The notes under the pieces are model-generated. The model was not told the origin of the DNA, ran no database searches, and saw nothing but the letters and a program-made list of their open reading frames with translations. Shown here piece by piece: positions 29,559 to 37,583 of a DNA stretch of 64,000 nt. The translations under genes and the position numbers were made by a program. Within the stretch, counting starts at the first letter, position 1. Each line of letters begins with the position of its first letter. The DNA is from Roseivivax halotolerans (GTDB taxonomy: Bacteria > Pseudomonadota > Alphaproteobacteria > Rhodobacterales > Rhodobacteraceae), in assembly GCF_900115815.1 (NCBI RefSeq), contig NZ_FOXV01000004.1, positions 62,001 through 126,000 on the forward strand. Reading direction: 5' to 3'.

Positions 29559-29921
29559 TCAGGCGATGAATTTCTTGTAGGCGGCCTCGTCCATGAAATC
29601 GTCGAGCACGGAGGCGTCCTCGATCTGCATCTTGAAGAACCACGCATCGCCTTCGGGGTCGTCGTTCACCTTGGAGGGATCGTCCACGATGGTCTCGTTC
29701 ACCTCGACGATCTCGCCATCGATCGGGGCGAGGATATCCGAGGCGGCCTTGACGCTCTCGATCACGACGACCTCGTCATCCTTCGAGACCGTCTTGGGCG
29801 CATCCGGCAATTCGACGAAAACCACGTCGCCCAGCTGCTCGGCCGCGTGCACGGTGATGCCGACGGTCACGATGCCGTCCTCGTCGATGTCGAGCCATTC
29901 GTGCTCTTCGGTGTATTTCAT
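29559..29921 (-). CDS. gcvH: Glycine cleavage system H protein
   Basis: This encodes 120 residues from [16 protein letters not shown], preceded by GAGGGTAGG. The lipoyl-lysine is in [11 protein letters not shown]. It shuttles the aminomethyl intermediate between GcvP and GcvT and the reducing equivalents to lipoamide dehydrogenase. Located 28 bases after gcvT, in the same operon. Confidence 0.97.
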   Translation of the reverse strand: MKYTEEHEWLDIDEDGIVTVGITVHAAEQLGDVVFVELPDAPKTVSKDDEVVVIESVKAASDILAPIDGEIVEVNETIVDDPSKVNDDPEGDAWFFKMQIEDASVLDDFMDEAAYKKFIA

Positions 29922-29949
29922 GTCTTGCCTACCCTCGTTCTCTGTCAGC

Positions 29950-31206
29950 TCAGCGTTTGAAATTCGGCGCAACGAAGGGCAGCTTCGTTACGGTCACGGG
30001 CAATCTGCGGCCGCGCAGCTGGCCATATAGGACGGTGCCCGGCGCAGTCATCGCGGCGGGAACGTAGCCCATCGCGACAGGCCCCCCCGTGCTCGGCCCG
30101 AAGCCGCCCGACGTGATATGCCCGACCGGATCCGCGCCGTCTTCGGCGGCATAAAGCGGCACGCCTTCGCGCATCGGCGCGCGGCCCTCGGGTTTGAGGC
30201 CGACGCGCATGCGCGGGGCGCTTTCCGCCAGTTCTCGCAGGATTCGGTCCGCGCCCGGAAAGCCGCCTGACCGCGCACCATCGGCGCGGCGAATCTTCTG
30301 GATCGACCAGCTCAGGGCGGCCTCGACCGGCGAGGTGCCCGCATCGATGTCATGGCCGTAAAGGCAAAGGCCCGCCTCAAGGCGCAGCGAATCGCGCGCG
30401 CCGAGACCAATGGGGGCGACGTCCTCATGCGCCAGAAGCTTGCGTGCGAAGTTCTCCGCCGCATCGGCGGGCACGGACATCTCGAACCCGTCCTCGCCGG
30501 TGTAGCCGGAGCGCGACACCCAGATCTCGATCCCGTCCACCACGACGTCGCGCACATCCATGAAGCGCATCTCTGCAAGCTCGGGCGCGATGCCGGACAG
30601 AACCGCCTCGGCCTTCGGACCCTGGAGCGCCAGAAGCGCGCGGGTGGTGACGTGCTTGACGACGACACCCGGCTCGAGCCCCTCGCGCAGGCGCGCAAGA
30701 TCCGGCTCCTTGCGAGCCGCGTTGACCACGACGAAGAGGTGATCGCCCTTGTTGGCGACCATGAGATCGTCTTCGATCCCGCCCTCATCGTTGGTCAGAA
30801 GCGCATAGCGCTGACGGCCTTCTTCGAGCCCCTGGATGTTCTGCGGCACCAACGCTTCGAGCGCGGCGCTGGCCGAGGCCTTGCGTGGCACCAGAATGAC
30901 CTGTCCCATGTGGCTGACATCGAAAAGTCCCGCCTTCTCGCGCGTGTGAAGATGCTCTTTCAGCACGCCCATCGCGTATTGCACGGGCATCGAATAGCCC
31001 GCGAATTCCACCATCTTCGCGCCGAGCTCGACATGCAGCGCATGGAGCGGCGTCATCAGAAGGCCGTCTTCGGTCCGGGGTTCGTCTTCGGAAAGCTCGC
31101 TGCCATCGCAGCCGGCCGCATGCCCGCCATCCGGGCCGTGCGGCATCCCGCAGGCACAATCGTGGCTCTGCCAGTCCGAGTATGCGTCGGCGTCTTTCTC
31201 GCTCAC
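29950..31206 (-). CDS. gcvT: Aminomethyltransferase (T protein) with Cys/His-rich N-terminal extension
   Basis: From a GTG at 31206 this encodes 418 residues. The GcvT fold proper begins at [20 protein letters not shown] (around residue 52) and contains the folate-site pattern [13 protein letters not shown] and [14 protein letters not shown]. The first 50 residues, including [19 protein letters not shown], are not part of the usual enzyme. The GTG is favoured by GGGGGAA 5 bases upstream, by its distance of about 70 bases from the riboswitch, and by GC-ending codons throughout the extension; the alternative ATG at 31056 would give a normal 368-residue protein but lacks a ribosome binding site. 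It transfers the C1 unit of glycine to tetrahydrofolate. Confidence 0.9.
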   Translation of the reverse strand: MSEKDADAYSDWQSHDCACGMPHGPDGGHAAGCDGSELSEDEPRTEDGLLMTPLHALHVELGAKMVEFAGYSMPVQYAMGVLKEHLHTREKAGLFDVSHMGQVILVPRKASASAALEALVPQNIQGLEEGRQRYALLTNDEGGIEDDLMVANKGDHLFVVVNAARKEPDLARLREGLEPGVVVKHVTTRALLALQGPKAEAVLSGIAPELAEMRFMDVRDVVVDGIEIWVSRSGYTGEDGFEMSVPADAAENFARKLLAHEDVAPIGLGARDSLRLEAGLCLYGHDIDAGTSPVEAALSWSIQKIRRADGARSGGFPGADRILRELAESAPRMRVGLKPEGRAPMREGVPLYAAEDGADPVGHITSGGFGPSTGGPVAMGYVPAAMTAPGTVLYGQLRGRRLPVTVTKLPFVAPNFKR

Positions 31207-31274
31207 GGCGTTCCCCCGTTGCTCGTCCGGATGAACTATCCGGCACGTATGGCGGCAGAGCAAGCCTCTGCCAG

Positions 31275-31441
31275 GAACGCCCCCTCTGTCCTTGCGCCTG
31301 AGATCGCTATCCCTTCGGCGGGCCCGCTGCTTTATTGTGCGAGCCTCTCTCCAGAGTGTCTTTCGGCAAAGGTCCTGCGGCCTGAGAGTTTCCGGGGCGG
31401 TTGCTCCTTCGGCACCGGCACGCGGCCGGTTCTCCCTTTGC
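31275..31441 (-). promoter_or_regulatory. Tandem glycine riboswitch
   Basis: On the minus strand two glycine aptamers follow each other. The first has GGGAGAACC, the core GCCGAAGGAGCAACC and AAACTCTCAGGC; the second has CTGGAGAGAGGC, GCCGAAGGGATAGC, ATCTCAGGC and ends AGGACAGAGGGGG. These are the conserved cores of the gcvT-type RNA, which switches glycine cleavage genes on when glycine is abundant. It begins 15 bases after the Rrf2 gene stop and ends about 70 bases before the gcvT GTG. The ends are approximate. Confidence 0.95.
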
Positions 31442-31455
31442 TGATGCGCGTGACG

Positions 31456-31929
31456 TTAGCCTGCGTGTTCGGGACTCGCAACCGCCGCTTTGTCGTCCGG
31501 GAGATCGAACAGCGCCGCAAGCTCCGTATTGTCGACCACGAGGTCGGACACGGTCACGTTCTCGAGCGCCGCGAAAAAGGCTTCCATCGCGTTCTGCAAC
31601 GACGCGCGAAGCCGGCAGGCATTCACGAGCGGGCAGGTATTCCCGCTTTCCTGGAAACACTCGACGATCGCGCCTTTCGACTCGAAATGACGAAACAACG
31701 TGCCGAGCGTGATATCTTCGGGGTTCATGCCGAGCATGAGGCCACCATGCCGTCCACGTCGCGTGGACAGGTAGCCGAGCTGCGCGAGCTGATTCACGAT
31801 CTGCCCAAGATGGTGCTCCGAGGAATTGCAGCTGCGCGCAATCTCGGCTTTCGTAACCAGCTTATCCCTGTGGACCGTGCAATACATGAGTACGCGCACG
31901 GCGATGTTCGTTCTTTTATTGACGCGCAT
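31456..31929 (-). CDS. nsrR: Rrf2-family iron-sulfur regulator, NsrR-like
   Basis: This encodes 157 residues from MRVNKRTNIAVRVLMYC, with GGGAGG 7 bases before the ATG. The winged helix (VTKAEIARSCNSSEHHLGQI, then NQLAQLGYLSTRRGRHGG) resembles NsrR. Three cysteines in ECFQESGNTCPLVNACRL, spaced C-x7-C-x5-C, are placed as the cluster ligands of NsrR/IscR-type proteins. NsrR members sense nitric oxide; RirA or IscR-like roles cannot be excluded. The glycine riboswitch starts just after its stop on the same strand, so it may be co-transcribed with gcvTHP or contain that promoter in its 3' end. Confidence 0.8.
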   Translation of the reverse strand: MRVNKRTNIAVRVLMYCTVHRDKLVTKAEIARSCNSSEHHLGQIVNQLAQLGYLSTRRGRHGGLMLGMNPEDITLGTLFRHFESKGAIVECFQESGNTCPLVNACRLRASLQNAMEAFFAALENVTVSDLVVDNTELAALFDLPDDKAAVASPEHAG

Positions 31930-32025
31930 CGGACCGCCTCCCGAATGACGCTTGATTTGGCGGCGCACATGGTGAAGGGGCCGGTGCGCCGTTGATGTCC
32001 CTAACACGCCATCTTATTAAAAGCT

Positions 32026-32595
32026 ATGACCACACCTTTTTTCTTCGGATACGGGTCTTTGGTGAACCAGAGAACCCACAGCAACCGGCCGGCGCACCTT
32101 GCGCGGGCAACCGGATGGCGGCGCGCCTGGGTCCATGTCGAGGCGCATCCGCTTGCGGTTCTGACCGCCGTGCCCGCGCCAGGTCACGAAATCGAAGGGC
32201 TGATCGCGGCCGTGCCGGGCGCGGATTGGCAGACGCTCGATACGCGCGAAAAGGAATACGACCGGCTCGACGCGACGACCGCCGTGCTGCACGAAGCCGG
32301 AGAGCTCAGATCCATCGCGATCTATTCCGTGCCCGAGGCGCGGCGGCGGCCCGCACACGAGGGCCGGCCGATCCTGCTCAGCTATCTCGACGTCGTGCTG
32401 CAGGGCTATCTCGACATGTTCGGCGAGGCCGGCGCTGTCCGGTTCTTCGAGACAACCGATGGCTGGGACAGCGCGCCCGTCCTCAACGATCGTCCGAGCC
32501 CGCGCTATCCCCGCGCGCAGGCACTGACCGGGGAAGAGACCGCCTGGATCGACGCCGCGCTCGCCGCGCGCGGGATCGACGTTCGTCCAGCTTAG
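32026..32595 (+). CDS. Gamma-glutamylcyclotransferase-like protein
   Basis: This encodes 189 residues. FFFGYGSLVN at the N-terminus is the substrate-binding loop of the GGCT fold and LDTREKEYDRLDA carries the conserved Glu used as general base. Such proteins cleave gamma-glutamyl peptides to 5-oxoproline, but many bacterial members have unknown substrates. It is divergent from the NsrR-like gene (96 bases) and its TAG overlaps the TAA of gltX, which is on the other strand. Confidence 0.8.
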   Translation: MTTPFFFGYGSLVNQRTHSNRPAHLARATGWRRAWVHVEAHPLAVLTAVPAPGHEIEGLIAAVPGADWQTLDTREKEYDRLDATTAVLHEAGELRSIAIYSVPEARRRPAHEGRPILLSYLDVVLQGYLDMFGEAGAVRFFETTDGWDSAPVLNDRPSPRYPRAQALTGEETAWIDAALAARGIDVRPA

Positions 32596-33920
32596 CCTTT
32601 CCGGGCGCGCACCACCTGCATCAAGGGCATCACGTCGGCCATCTCGGGGCCGCGATCCATGCCCGTGACCGCACGGCGGAGCGGCATGAAGAGACCCTTG
32701 CCCTTGCGTCCCGTCTGCTCCTTGACCGCCTGCGTCCATGTGGACCAGGTGTCCGCATCGTAGGGCGGCTCGGGCAGAAGCGTCATCGCCTCGGCCACGA
32801 AGGCTTCGTCCTCGGGATCGATCTTCGGCTCCGCTCCTTCGGAGAACATCGTCCACCAGGCCGCAAGATCGCGGCGCGTGGTGATGTTGTCGCGGGCCAC
32901 CTGCCAGAAGAGCGGCGCCTTGTCCTCGGGCACGCCAAGCGCTGTGATCTCGCTCGCGACATCCTCATAGGGCAACTGGTGCAGCTTGCGCGCCGTCAGC
33001 GGATAGAGGTCGTTCACGTCGAACTTCGTGGGCGCCGAGCCGAATTGCGACAGCTCGAAGCCGTCCGCGATCTCGGCGAGCGACAGGCGCAGCTCCACTG
33101 GCTGCGAAGAGCCGAGCCGCGCCATCAGCGACAACAGCGCTTCGGGTTCAATCCCGGCCTCGCGAAGATCTTTGAGCGCGAGCGTGCCGAGCCGCTTGGA
33201 CAGGCTCTCGCCGGCAGGGCCCGTGAGCAGCGAGTGATGCGCGAAGACCGGATGATCCGCGCCAAGGGCGGCCATGATCTGGATCTGCGTCGCGGTGTTG
33301 GTGACGTGGTCCGAGCCTCGCACCACGTGCGTGATGCCGAATTCGACGTCATCGACCACGGAGGCGAGCGTGTAGAGGAACTGGCCATCCGCGCGGATCA
33401 GCACAGGGTCCGAGACCGAGGCCGCATCGATGGAGATCGGCCCGAGGATGCCGTCCTCCCACTCGATCCGCTGATGATCGAGCTTGAAGCGCCAATGGCC
33501 ATCGCCGCGCTCGGCGCGCAGCGCGTCCTTCTCTGCATCGCTGAGCGCGAGGGCGGCACGGTCATAGACCGGCGGCCGGCCCATGTTGAGCTGCTTCTTG
33601 CGCTTGAGGTCGAGCTCGGTCGGCGTCTCGAATGCCTCGTAGAACCGGCCTTTCTCGCGCAGATCGTCCGCGGCTGCGTGATAGCGGTCGAGCCGCTCGG
33701 ATTGCCGCTCGACGCGGTCCCAGCCAAGGCCGAGCCATTCGAGATCACGCTTGATCCCGTCGACATATTCCTCGCGCGAGCGTTCGGGATCGGTGTCGTC
33801 GATCCGCAGGATGAACGTGCCGCCCTCTTTCTTCGCGATGAGCCAGTTCATCAGGGCGGTGCGCAGGTTGCCCACGTGGATATGGCCAGTGGGAGACGGG
33901 GCAAAGCGGGTGACGGTCAT
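32592..33920 (-). CDS. gltX: Glutamyl-tRNA synthetase
   Basis: This encodes 442 residues from MTVTRFAPSPTGHIHVGN, which contains the HIGH signature; the KMSKS loop reads GESLSKRLGT near residue 240. Length and motifs match the shorter alphaproteobacterial GluRS. The frame is open 80 codons further upstream but that region is antisense to the start of thpR. Many alphaproteobacteria have two GluRS genes, one misacylating tRNA-Gln; which this is cannot be told here. Confidence 0.95.
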   Translation of the reverse strand: MTVTRFAPSPTGHIHVGNLRTALMNWLIAKKEGGTFILRIDDTDPERSREEYVDGIKRDLEWLGLGWDRVERQSERLDRYHAAADDLREKGRFYEAFETPTELDLKRKKQLNMGRPPVYDRAALALSDAEKDALRAERGDGHWRFKLDHQRIEWEDGILGPISIDAASVSDPVLIRADGQFLYTLASVVDDVEFGITHVVRGSDHVTNTATQIQIMAALGADHPVFAHHSLLTGPAGESLSKRLGTLALKDLREAGIEPEALLSLMARLGSSQPVELRLSLAEIADGFELSQFGSAPTKFDVNDLYPLTARKLHQLPYEDVASEITALGVPEDKAPLFWQVARDNITTRRDLAAWWTMFSEGAEPKIDPEDEAFVAEAMTLLPEPPYDADTWSTWTQAVKEQTGRKGKGLFMPLRRAVTGMDRGPEMADVMPLMQVVRARKG

Positions 33921-34056
33921 GCGGCGCGGTCCGGGATCTGAGGGCTGAAATACGAGGGCGTCGTGTTTCACAAAGCCTCGCCCTTGTCCATATCGACCCC
34001 TTGCAGAGGCTCCGGCCCTCCGCCAAGCCTGAGGCGGTGAAATCCGGAGACGAGCC

Positions 34057-34587
34057 ATGCGCGCCTTTCTTGCCCTGCCCCTGCCCGCCTCGGATGCCGA
34101 AGTGCTCGAAGCGATGGGGGATCGGCTGGGGTTCGGCTCGGTCGTTCCGGCCGAGAACATGCACCTGACGCTCGCATTCCTCGGCGAGGTCGAAGAGCCG
34201 CTTCTGCGCGAAGCGGCGGATGCGCTGGAGACGCTGCAGCCGCCGGCCTTTTCGTTTCGCCTCTCGGGTCTGTCGACCTATGGCACCGCCCTTGCACTCG
34301 ACGCCGATGGCGGCGCGGCGCTGAGCGATCTGCAGGCACGTGTGAAATCCCGGCTCACGGGCGCGGGGCTCGTTCTGGAGCGGAGGCGCTTTCGCCCCCA
34401 TGTCACGTTCGCCCGGCTCCCCGAGCGGCGCACGCCTGAGGAGGAACGCAAGTTCGCCGCGTTCCTCGCCCATGAAAGCACGATGCGGATCGACGAGGTG
34501 CCCGCCCGCAAATTCGTGCTTTACGAGTCGATCCTGACGAAATCGGGCGCGGTCCACGAGCCGCTCGCCGAATTCGAATTGGCCTAG
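34057..34587 (+). CDS. thpR: RNA 2',3'-cyclic phosphodiesterase
   Basis: This encodes 176 residues with the two H-x-T-x motifs of the 2H phosphoesterase/LigT family, MHLTLAF near residue 36 and RPHVTFARL near residue 113. It opens 2',3'-cyclic phosphate ends of RNA. It is divergent from gltX (136 bases between starts) and is followed by a strong hairpin at 34608. Confidence 0.92.
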   Translation: MRAFLALPLPASDAEVLEAMGDRLGFGSVVPAENMHLTLAFLGEVEEPLLREAADALETLQPPAFSFRLSGLSTYGTALALDADGGAALSDLQARVKSRLTGAGLVLERRRFRPHVTFARLPERRTPEEERKFAAFLAHESTMRIDEVPARKFVLYESILTKSGAVHEPLAEFELA

Positions 34588-34607
34588 GGCCGGTATCCGA
34601 CAAGAAA

Positions 34608-34640
34608 TCGGCCCGGATTTCGATGTGAAATCCGGGCCGA
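34608..34640. terminator. 14-pair hairpin between thpR and wrbA
   Basis: TCGGCCCGGATTTC pairs exactly with GAAATCCGGGCCGA around a GATGT loop, 21 bases past the thpR stop and 47 before the convergent wrbA stop. A related but degenerate palindrome, CCCGGATTTC...TCCGGG, is found at 26513-26537. There is no clear T-run. Confidence 0.65.
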
Positions 34641-34686
34641 GCGAGTTTCGTACTCAAAGAAACGGGCTTTTTCGCAAAGCCTCGGC

Positions 34687-35280
34687 TTAGGCGATGATCT
34701 TGGAGGTGACGTCCACTAGGCGCTTGGCCTGCGCCGCGACGGCTTGCTTCAGCTTGTCGTCGAACTCGCCTGCCACGACCGACACGCCGTAGGGGTTGCC
34801 GCCAGCCTCGAACTGGATCGGATCGGCATAGGCGGGCGTGACCGGAATCGCGCCCCAGTGCATCGTGCTGGTGTAAAACCCGAGCAGCGTCGTCTCGTGG
34901 CCGCCATGCAACGTCTTTGCGGAGGTGGTCGCCGTCACGGTCTTGTTGACGAGCTTGCCCTCTTGCCAGATCGGCCCGAGCGTATCGATGAAGGCGCGCA
35001 TCTGGCTCGTCACCGAGCCGTAGCGCGTGGGCGAGGAGAAGAAGTAGCCGTCGGCCCAGAGCATATCGTCATGGCTCACCTCGGGGATGTCCGACATGGC
35101 GTCGAGCTGTTCCTTCCAGGCATCCTGCGACTCGACGACCTCTTTCGGAGCGGTCTCGGCGATGCGGCGCAAACGCACCTCGGCGCCGGCCTCTTTCAAT
35201 GCGGCTTCGGCTTCCTTTGCGATGGCGTGGTTCGTGCCGTAAGTGGAGTAGAAAATGACTGCGATTTTCGGAGCGGACAT
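34687..35280 (-). CDS. wrbA: NAD(P)H:quinone oxidoreductase, WrbA type
   Basis: This encodes 197 residues from MSAPKIAVIFYSTYGTNHAIA, the FMN phosphate-binding loop. FFSSPTRYGSVTSQMRAF and the flavodoxin-like core follow, with GGHETTLLGFYTSTMHWGAI typical of WrbA. It performs two-electron quinone reduction in the cytoplasm, limiting semiquinone formation. The frame continues upstream through the zincin gene region but on the opposite strand, so the longer form is rejected. Confidence 0.94.
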   Translation of the reverse strand: MSAPKIAVIFYSTYGTNHAIAKEAEAALKEAGAEVRLRRIAETAPKEVVESQDAWKEQLDAMSDIPEVSHDDMLWADGYFFSSPTRYGSVTSQMRAFIDTLGPIWQEGKLVNKTVTATTSAKTLHGGHETTLLGFYTSTMHWGAIPVTPAYADPIQFEAGGNPYGVSVVAGEFDDKLKQAVAAQAKRLVDVTSKIIA

Positions 35281-35358
35281 GACCGATCTTCCCTTTGTTG
35301 CGTTACGGGCCAGAACGTATGTCAAAGCCGCCCGTTCCGCCTCGCGAGAGACCGCACA

Positions 35359-35757
35359 ATGAGTGTTCGAAAGAGCGCGAGCCTCGCGGAGATGGAGGCT
35401 ATGGCACGGCGCACGATCGAGGCCCTGCCCGCGGAATTCGCCAGAGGCGCGCAAGACATCGTGCTGCGCGTGGAGGACTGGCCCGAGCCGGACATGCTCG
35501 ATGAGCTGGGTCTCGAGGATGCGCTGGAGCTGACAGGACTCTACGACGGCATTCCCATGACCGAAAAGAGCTTCGCCGACCCCGCGCCCTGGCCCGACAC
35601 GATCTGGCTCTTTCGCGAACCGATCCTCGCAGAATGGCGCGACCGCGGCGATGTGACGATCGAGGATCTCGTCGCGCATGTCACCGTGCACGAGCTCGCG
35701 CATCATTTCGGCTGGTCGGACGAGGACATCGCCGTCATCGACCGCTGGTGGGAATAA
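35359..35757 (+). CDS. Zincin-like metallopeptidase domain protein
   Basis: This encodes 132 residues from MSVRKSASLAEMEAMARR. VTVHELAHHFGWSDEDI contains the zinc-binding H-E-x-x-H motif and a downstream acidic ligand, as in the small zincin family common in alphaproteobacteria and actinobacteria. No proteolytic substrate is established for the family. It is divergent from wrbA and stops 4 bases short of the convergent nadE. Confidence 0.88.
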   Translation: MSVRKSASLAEMEAMARRTIEALPAEFARGAQDIVLRVEDWPEPDMLDELGLEDALELTGLYDGIPMTEKSFADPAPWPDTIWLFREPILAEWRDRGDVTIEDLVAHVTVHELAHHFGWSDEDIAVIDRWWE

Positions 35758-35760
35758 GGC

Positions 35761-37422
35761 TCACGCCTTCCCGTCGCGCCACCTGTTCACGATCGGGTAG
35801 CGACGGTCGAGCCAGAAGGCCTTCGGCGTGAGCCGCGTTCCGGGCGCGGATTGGAAGCGCTTGTATTCCGACAGGTAAAGCAGACGCTCGGCCTTGACCG
35901 CGTCTTCGCGGGAATACCCTTCAGCGACGCAATCCTCGATGGAGCCGTCGCCTTCGATCAGGATCTCGAGGATACCGTCGAGGATGTCGTATTCGGGCAG
36001 GCTGTCGCTGTCCTTCTGATCCGCCGCAAGCTCCGCCGAGGGGGGCTTGGAGATCACACGCTCGGGCATCACCGCGCTATCCGGGCCCTTCATCCAAGGC
36101 CTGTGATTGGCGTTGCGCCAACGGCAGGTCTCGAAAACGCGGGTCTTGTAGAGATCCTTGATCGGATTGTAGCCGCCCGCCATGTCACCGTAGATCGTGG
36201 CGTAGCCGACCGCGACCTCGGACTTGTTGCCGGTGGTCAGGAGCATCTCGCCGAACTTGTTCGACAGCGCCATCAGCAGCAGACCCCTGAGGCGCGATTG
36301 CAGGTTCTCTTCGGTCACGTCCGGCGAGCGGCCCTCGAAGAGCGGCGCGAGCGTTGCGGTGATCGCATCTCGGCCCTCGGTGATCGGCACGAAATCGTAG
36401 TGGCAGCCAAGCATCCGGGCGACGGCCTTGGCATCTTCGAGCGAGTGCACCGACGTGTATTCCGATGGCAGCATCACACAGCGCACGTTCTCGGGCCCGA
36501 TCGCATCGGCGGCGATGGCGGCGACGAGCGCGGAATCGACGCCCCCCGACAGCCCTAGCAACACGCGGGAAAAGCCCGACTTGCCTAGATAGTCGCGCAG
36601 GCCCTCGACCATGGCGCGGTAATCCTGTTCCCAGGCGTCCGGTTGCGGCGCGACCGGACCTGCCTCGGCGCGCCAGCCCTCAGGGGTGCGAATGAGCGTC
36701 AGATGCGCGATCTCCTCGTCGAAGACCGGCAAGCGACAGGCGAGCTTGCCGCCGGGGTTCAGAACGAAGGAGCCGCCGTCGAAGACCTGATCGTCCTGGC
36801 CGCCCACCATGTTGAGGTAGATCAGCGGCAGGCCGGTCTCGACCGTCCGCGCGACCATATGCGTCAGGCGCAGATCATACTTGTCGCGATGATAGGGAGA
36901 GCCGTTGGGCACGAGCAGAAACTCCGCCCCGGTCTCTTCGTGGGTCTCGGCCACGTCCTCGTACCAGGCGTCCTCGCAGATCGGGCTGCCGATCCGGACG
37001 CCGCCGATGGCGTAGGGTCCGCCGAGCGGCCCGGTGGAGTAGAGCCGCTCTTCGTCGAAGACCGCATCGTTCGGTAAATGGTGCTTGAGCACCGCGTGAC
37101 GCACGGTCCCGCCCTCGAGGATCAGGTAGGCGTTGTAGAGCTCGGCCCCTTCCAACCAAGGCCCGCCGATGGCGAGCGCGGGTCCGTCGCTGCATTCCTC
37201 GGCCAGACGGCGCACCGTCTCGATGGCAGCGGTGTGGAAGGCCGGTTTGCGGACGAGATCCTGCGTCTGGTAGCCCGTTATGAACATCTCGGGCAGCGCC
37301 ACAAGGTCCGCGCCCGCCGCGCGCCCGGCCTCCCAGGCCTCGCGGGCCTTGGCGGCGTTGCCCGCAAGATCGCCCAGCGTCGGGTTGAGCTGCGCCAGTG
37401 TGATCCGGAAGGTATCGGCCAT
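35761..37422 (-). CDS. nadE: Glutamine-dependent NAD+ synthetase
   Basis: This encodes 553 residues from MADTFRITLAQLNPTLGDLAGN. The N-terminal nitrilase-type amidase has its Glu (LPEMFITGYQ), Lys (LKHHLPN) and Cys (GSPICEDAWYE); the C-terminal NAD synthase domain has LLGLSGGVDSALVA, the ATP pyrophosphatase motif, near residue 290. It makes NAD+ from deamido-NAD+ using ammonia channelled from glutamine. It is divergent from the MORN-repeat gene. Confidence 0.96.
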   Translation of the reverse strand: MADTFRITLAQLNPTLGDLAGNAAKAREAWEAGRAAGADLVALPEMFITGYQTQDLVRKPAFHTAAIETVRRLAEECSDGPALAIGGPWLEGAELYNAYLILEGGTVRHAVLKHHLPNDAVFDEERLYSTGPLGGPYAIGGVRIGSPICEDAWYEDVAETHEETGAEFLLVPNGSPYHRDKYDLRLTHMVARTVETGLPLIYLNMVGGQDDQVFDGGSFVLNPGGKLACRLPVFDEEIAHLTLIRTPEGWRAEAGPVAPQPDAWEQDYRAMVEGLRDYLGKSGFSRVLLGLSGGVDSALVAAIAADAIGPENVRCVMLPSEYTSVHSLEDAKAVARMLGCHYDFVPITEGRDAITATLAPLFEGRSPDVTEENLQSRLRGLLLMALSNKFGEMLLTTGNKSEVAVGYATIYGDMAGGYNPIKDLYKTRVFETCRWRNANHRPWMKGPDSAVMPERVISKPPSAELAADQKDSDSLPEYDILDGILEILIEGDGSIEDCVAEGYSREDAVKAERLLYLSEYKRFQSAPGTRLTPKAFWLDRRYPIVNRWRDGKA

Positions 37423-37583
37423 GTCGCCTCGCCTGAATTGCCTTTGGCGGGGACATAGCAGAACCCCGCGCAAGGGGAACCCGTCGCCGCGCCCGCCCCC
37501 GAAACCCGTTGTGCCCGGCCCCCGCCTTGACTACCTTCGTGGCAAGCCCGCAACACGCGGCCAACATGGCGGGAAAGAGCAGC

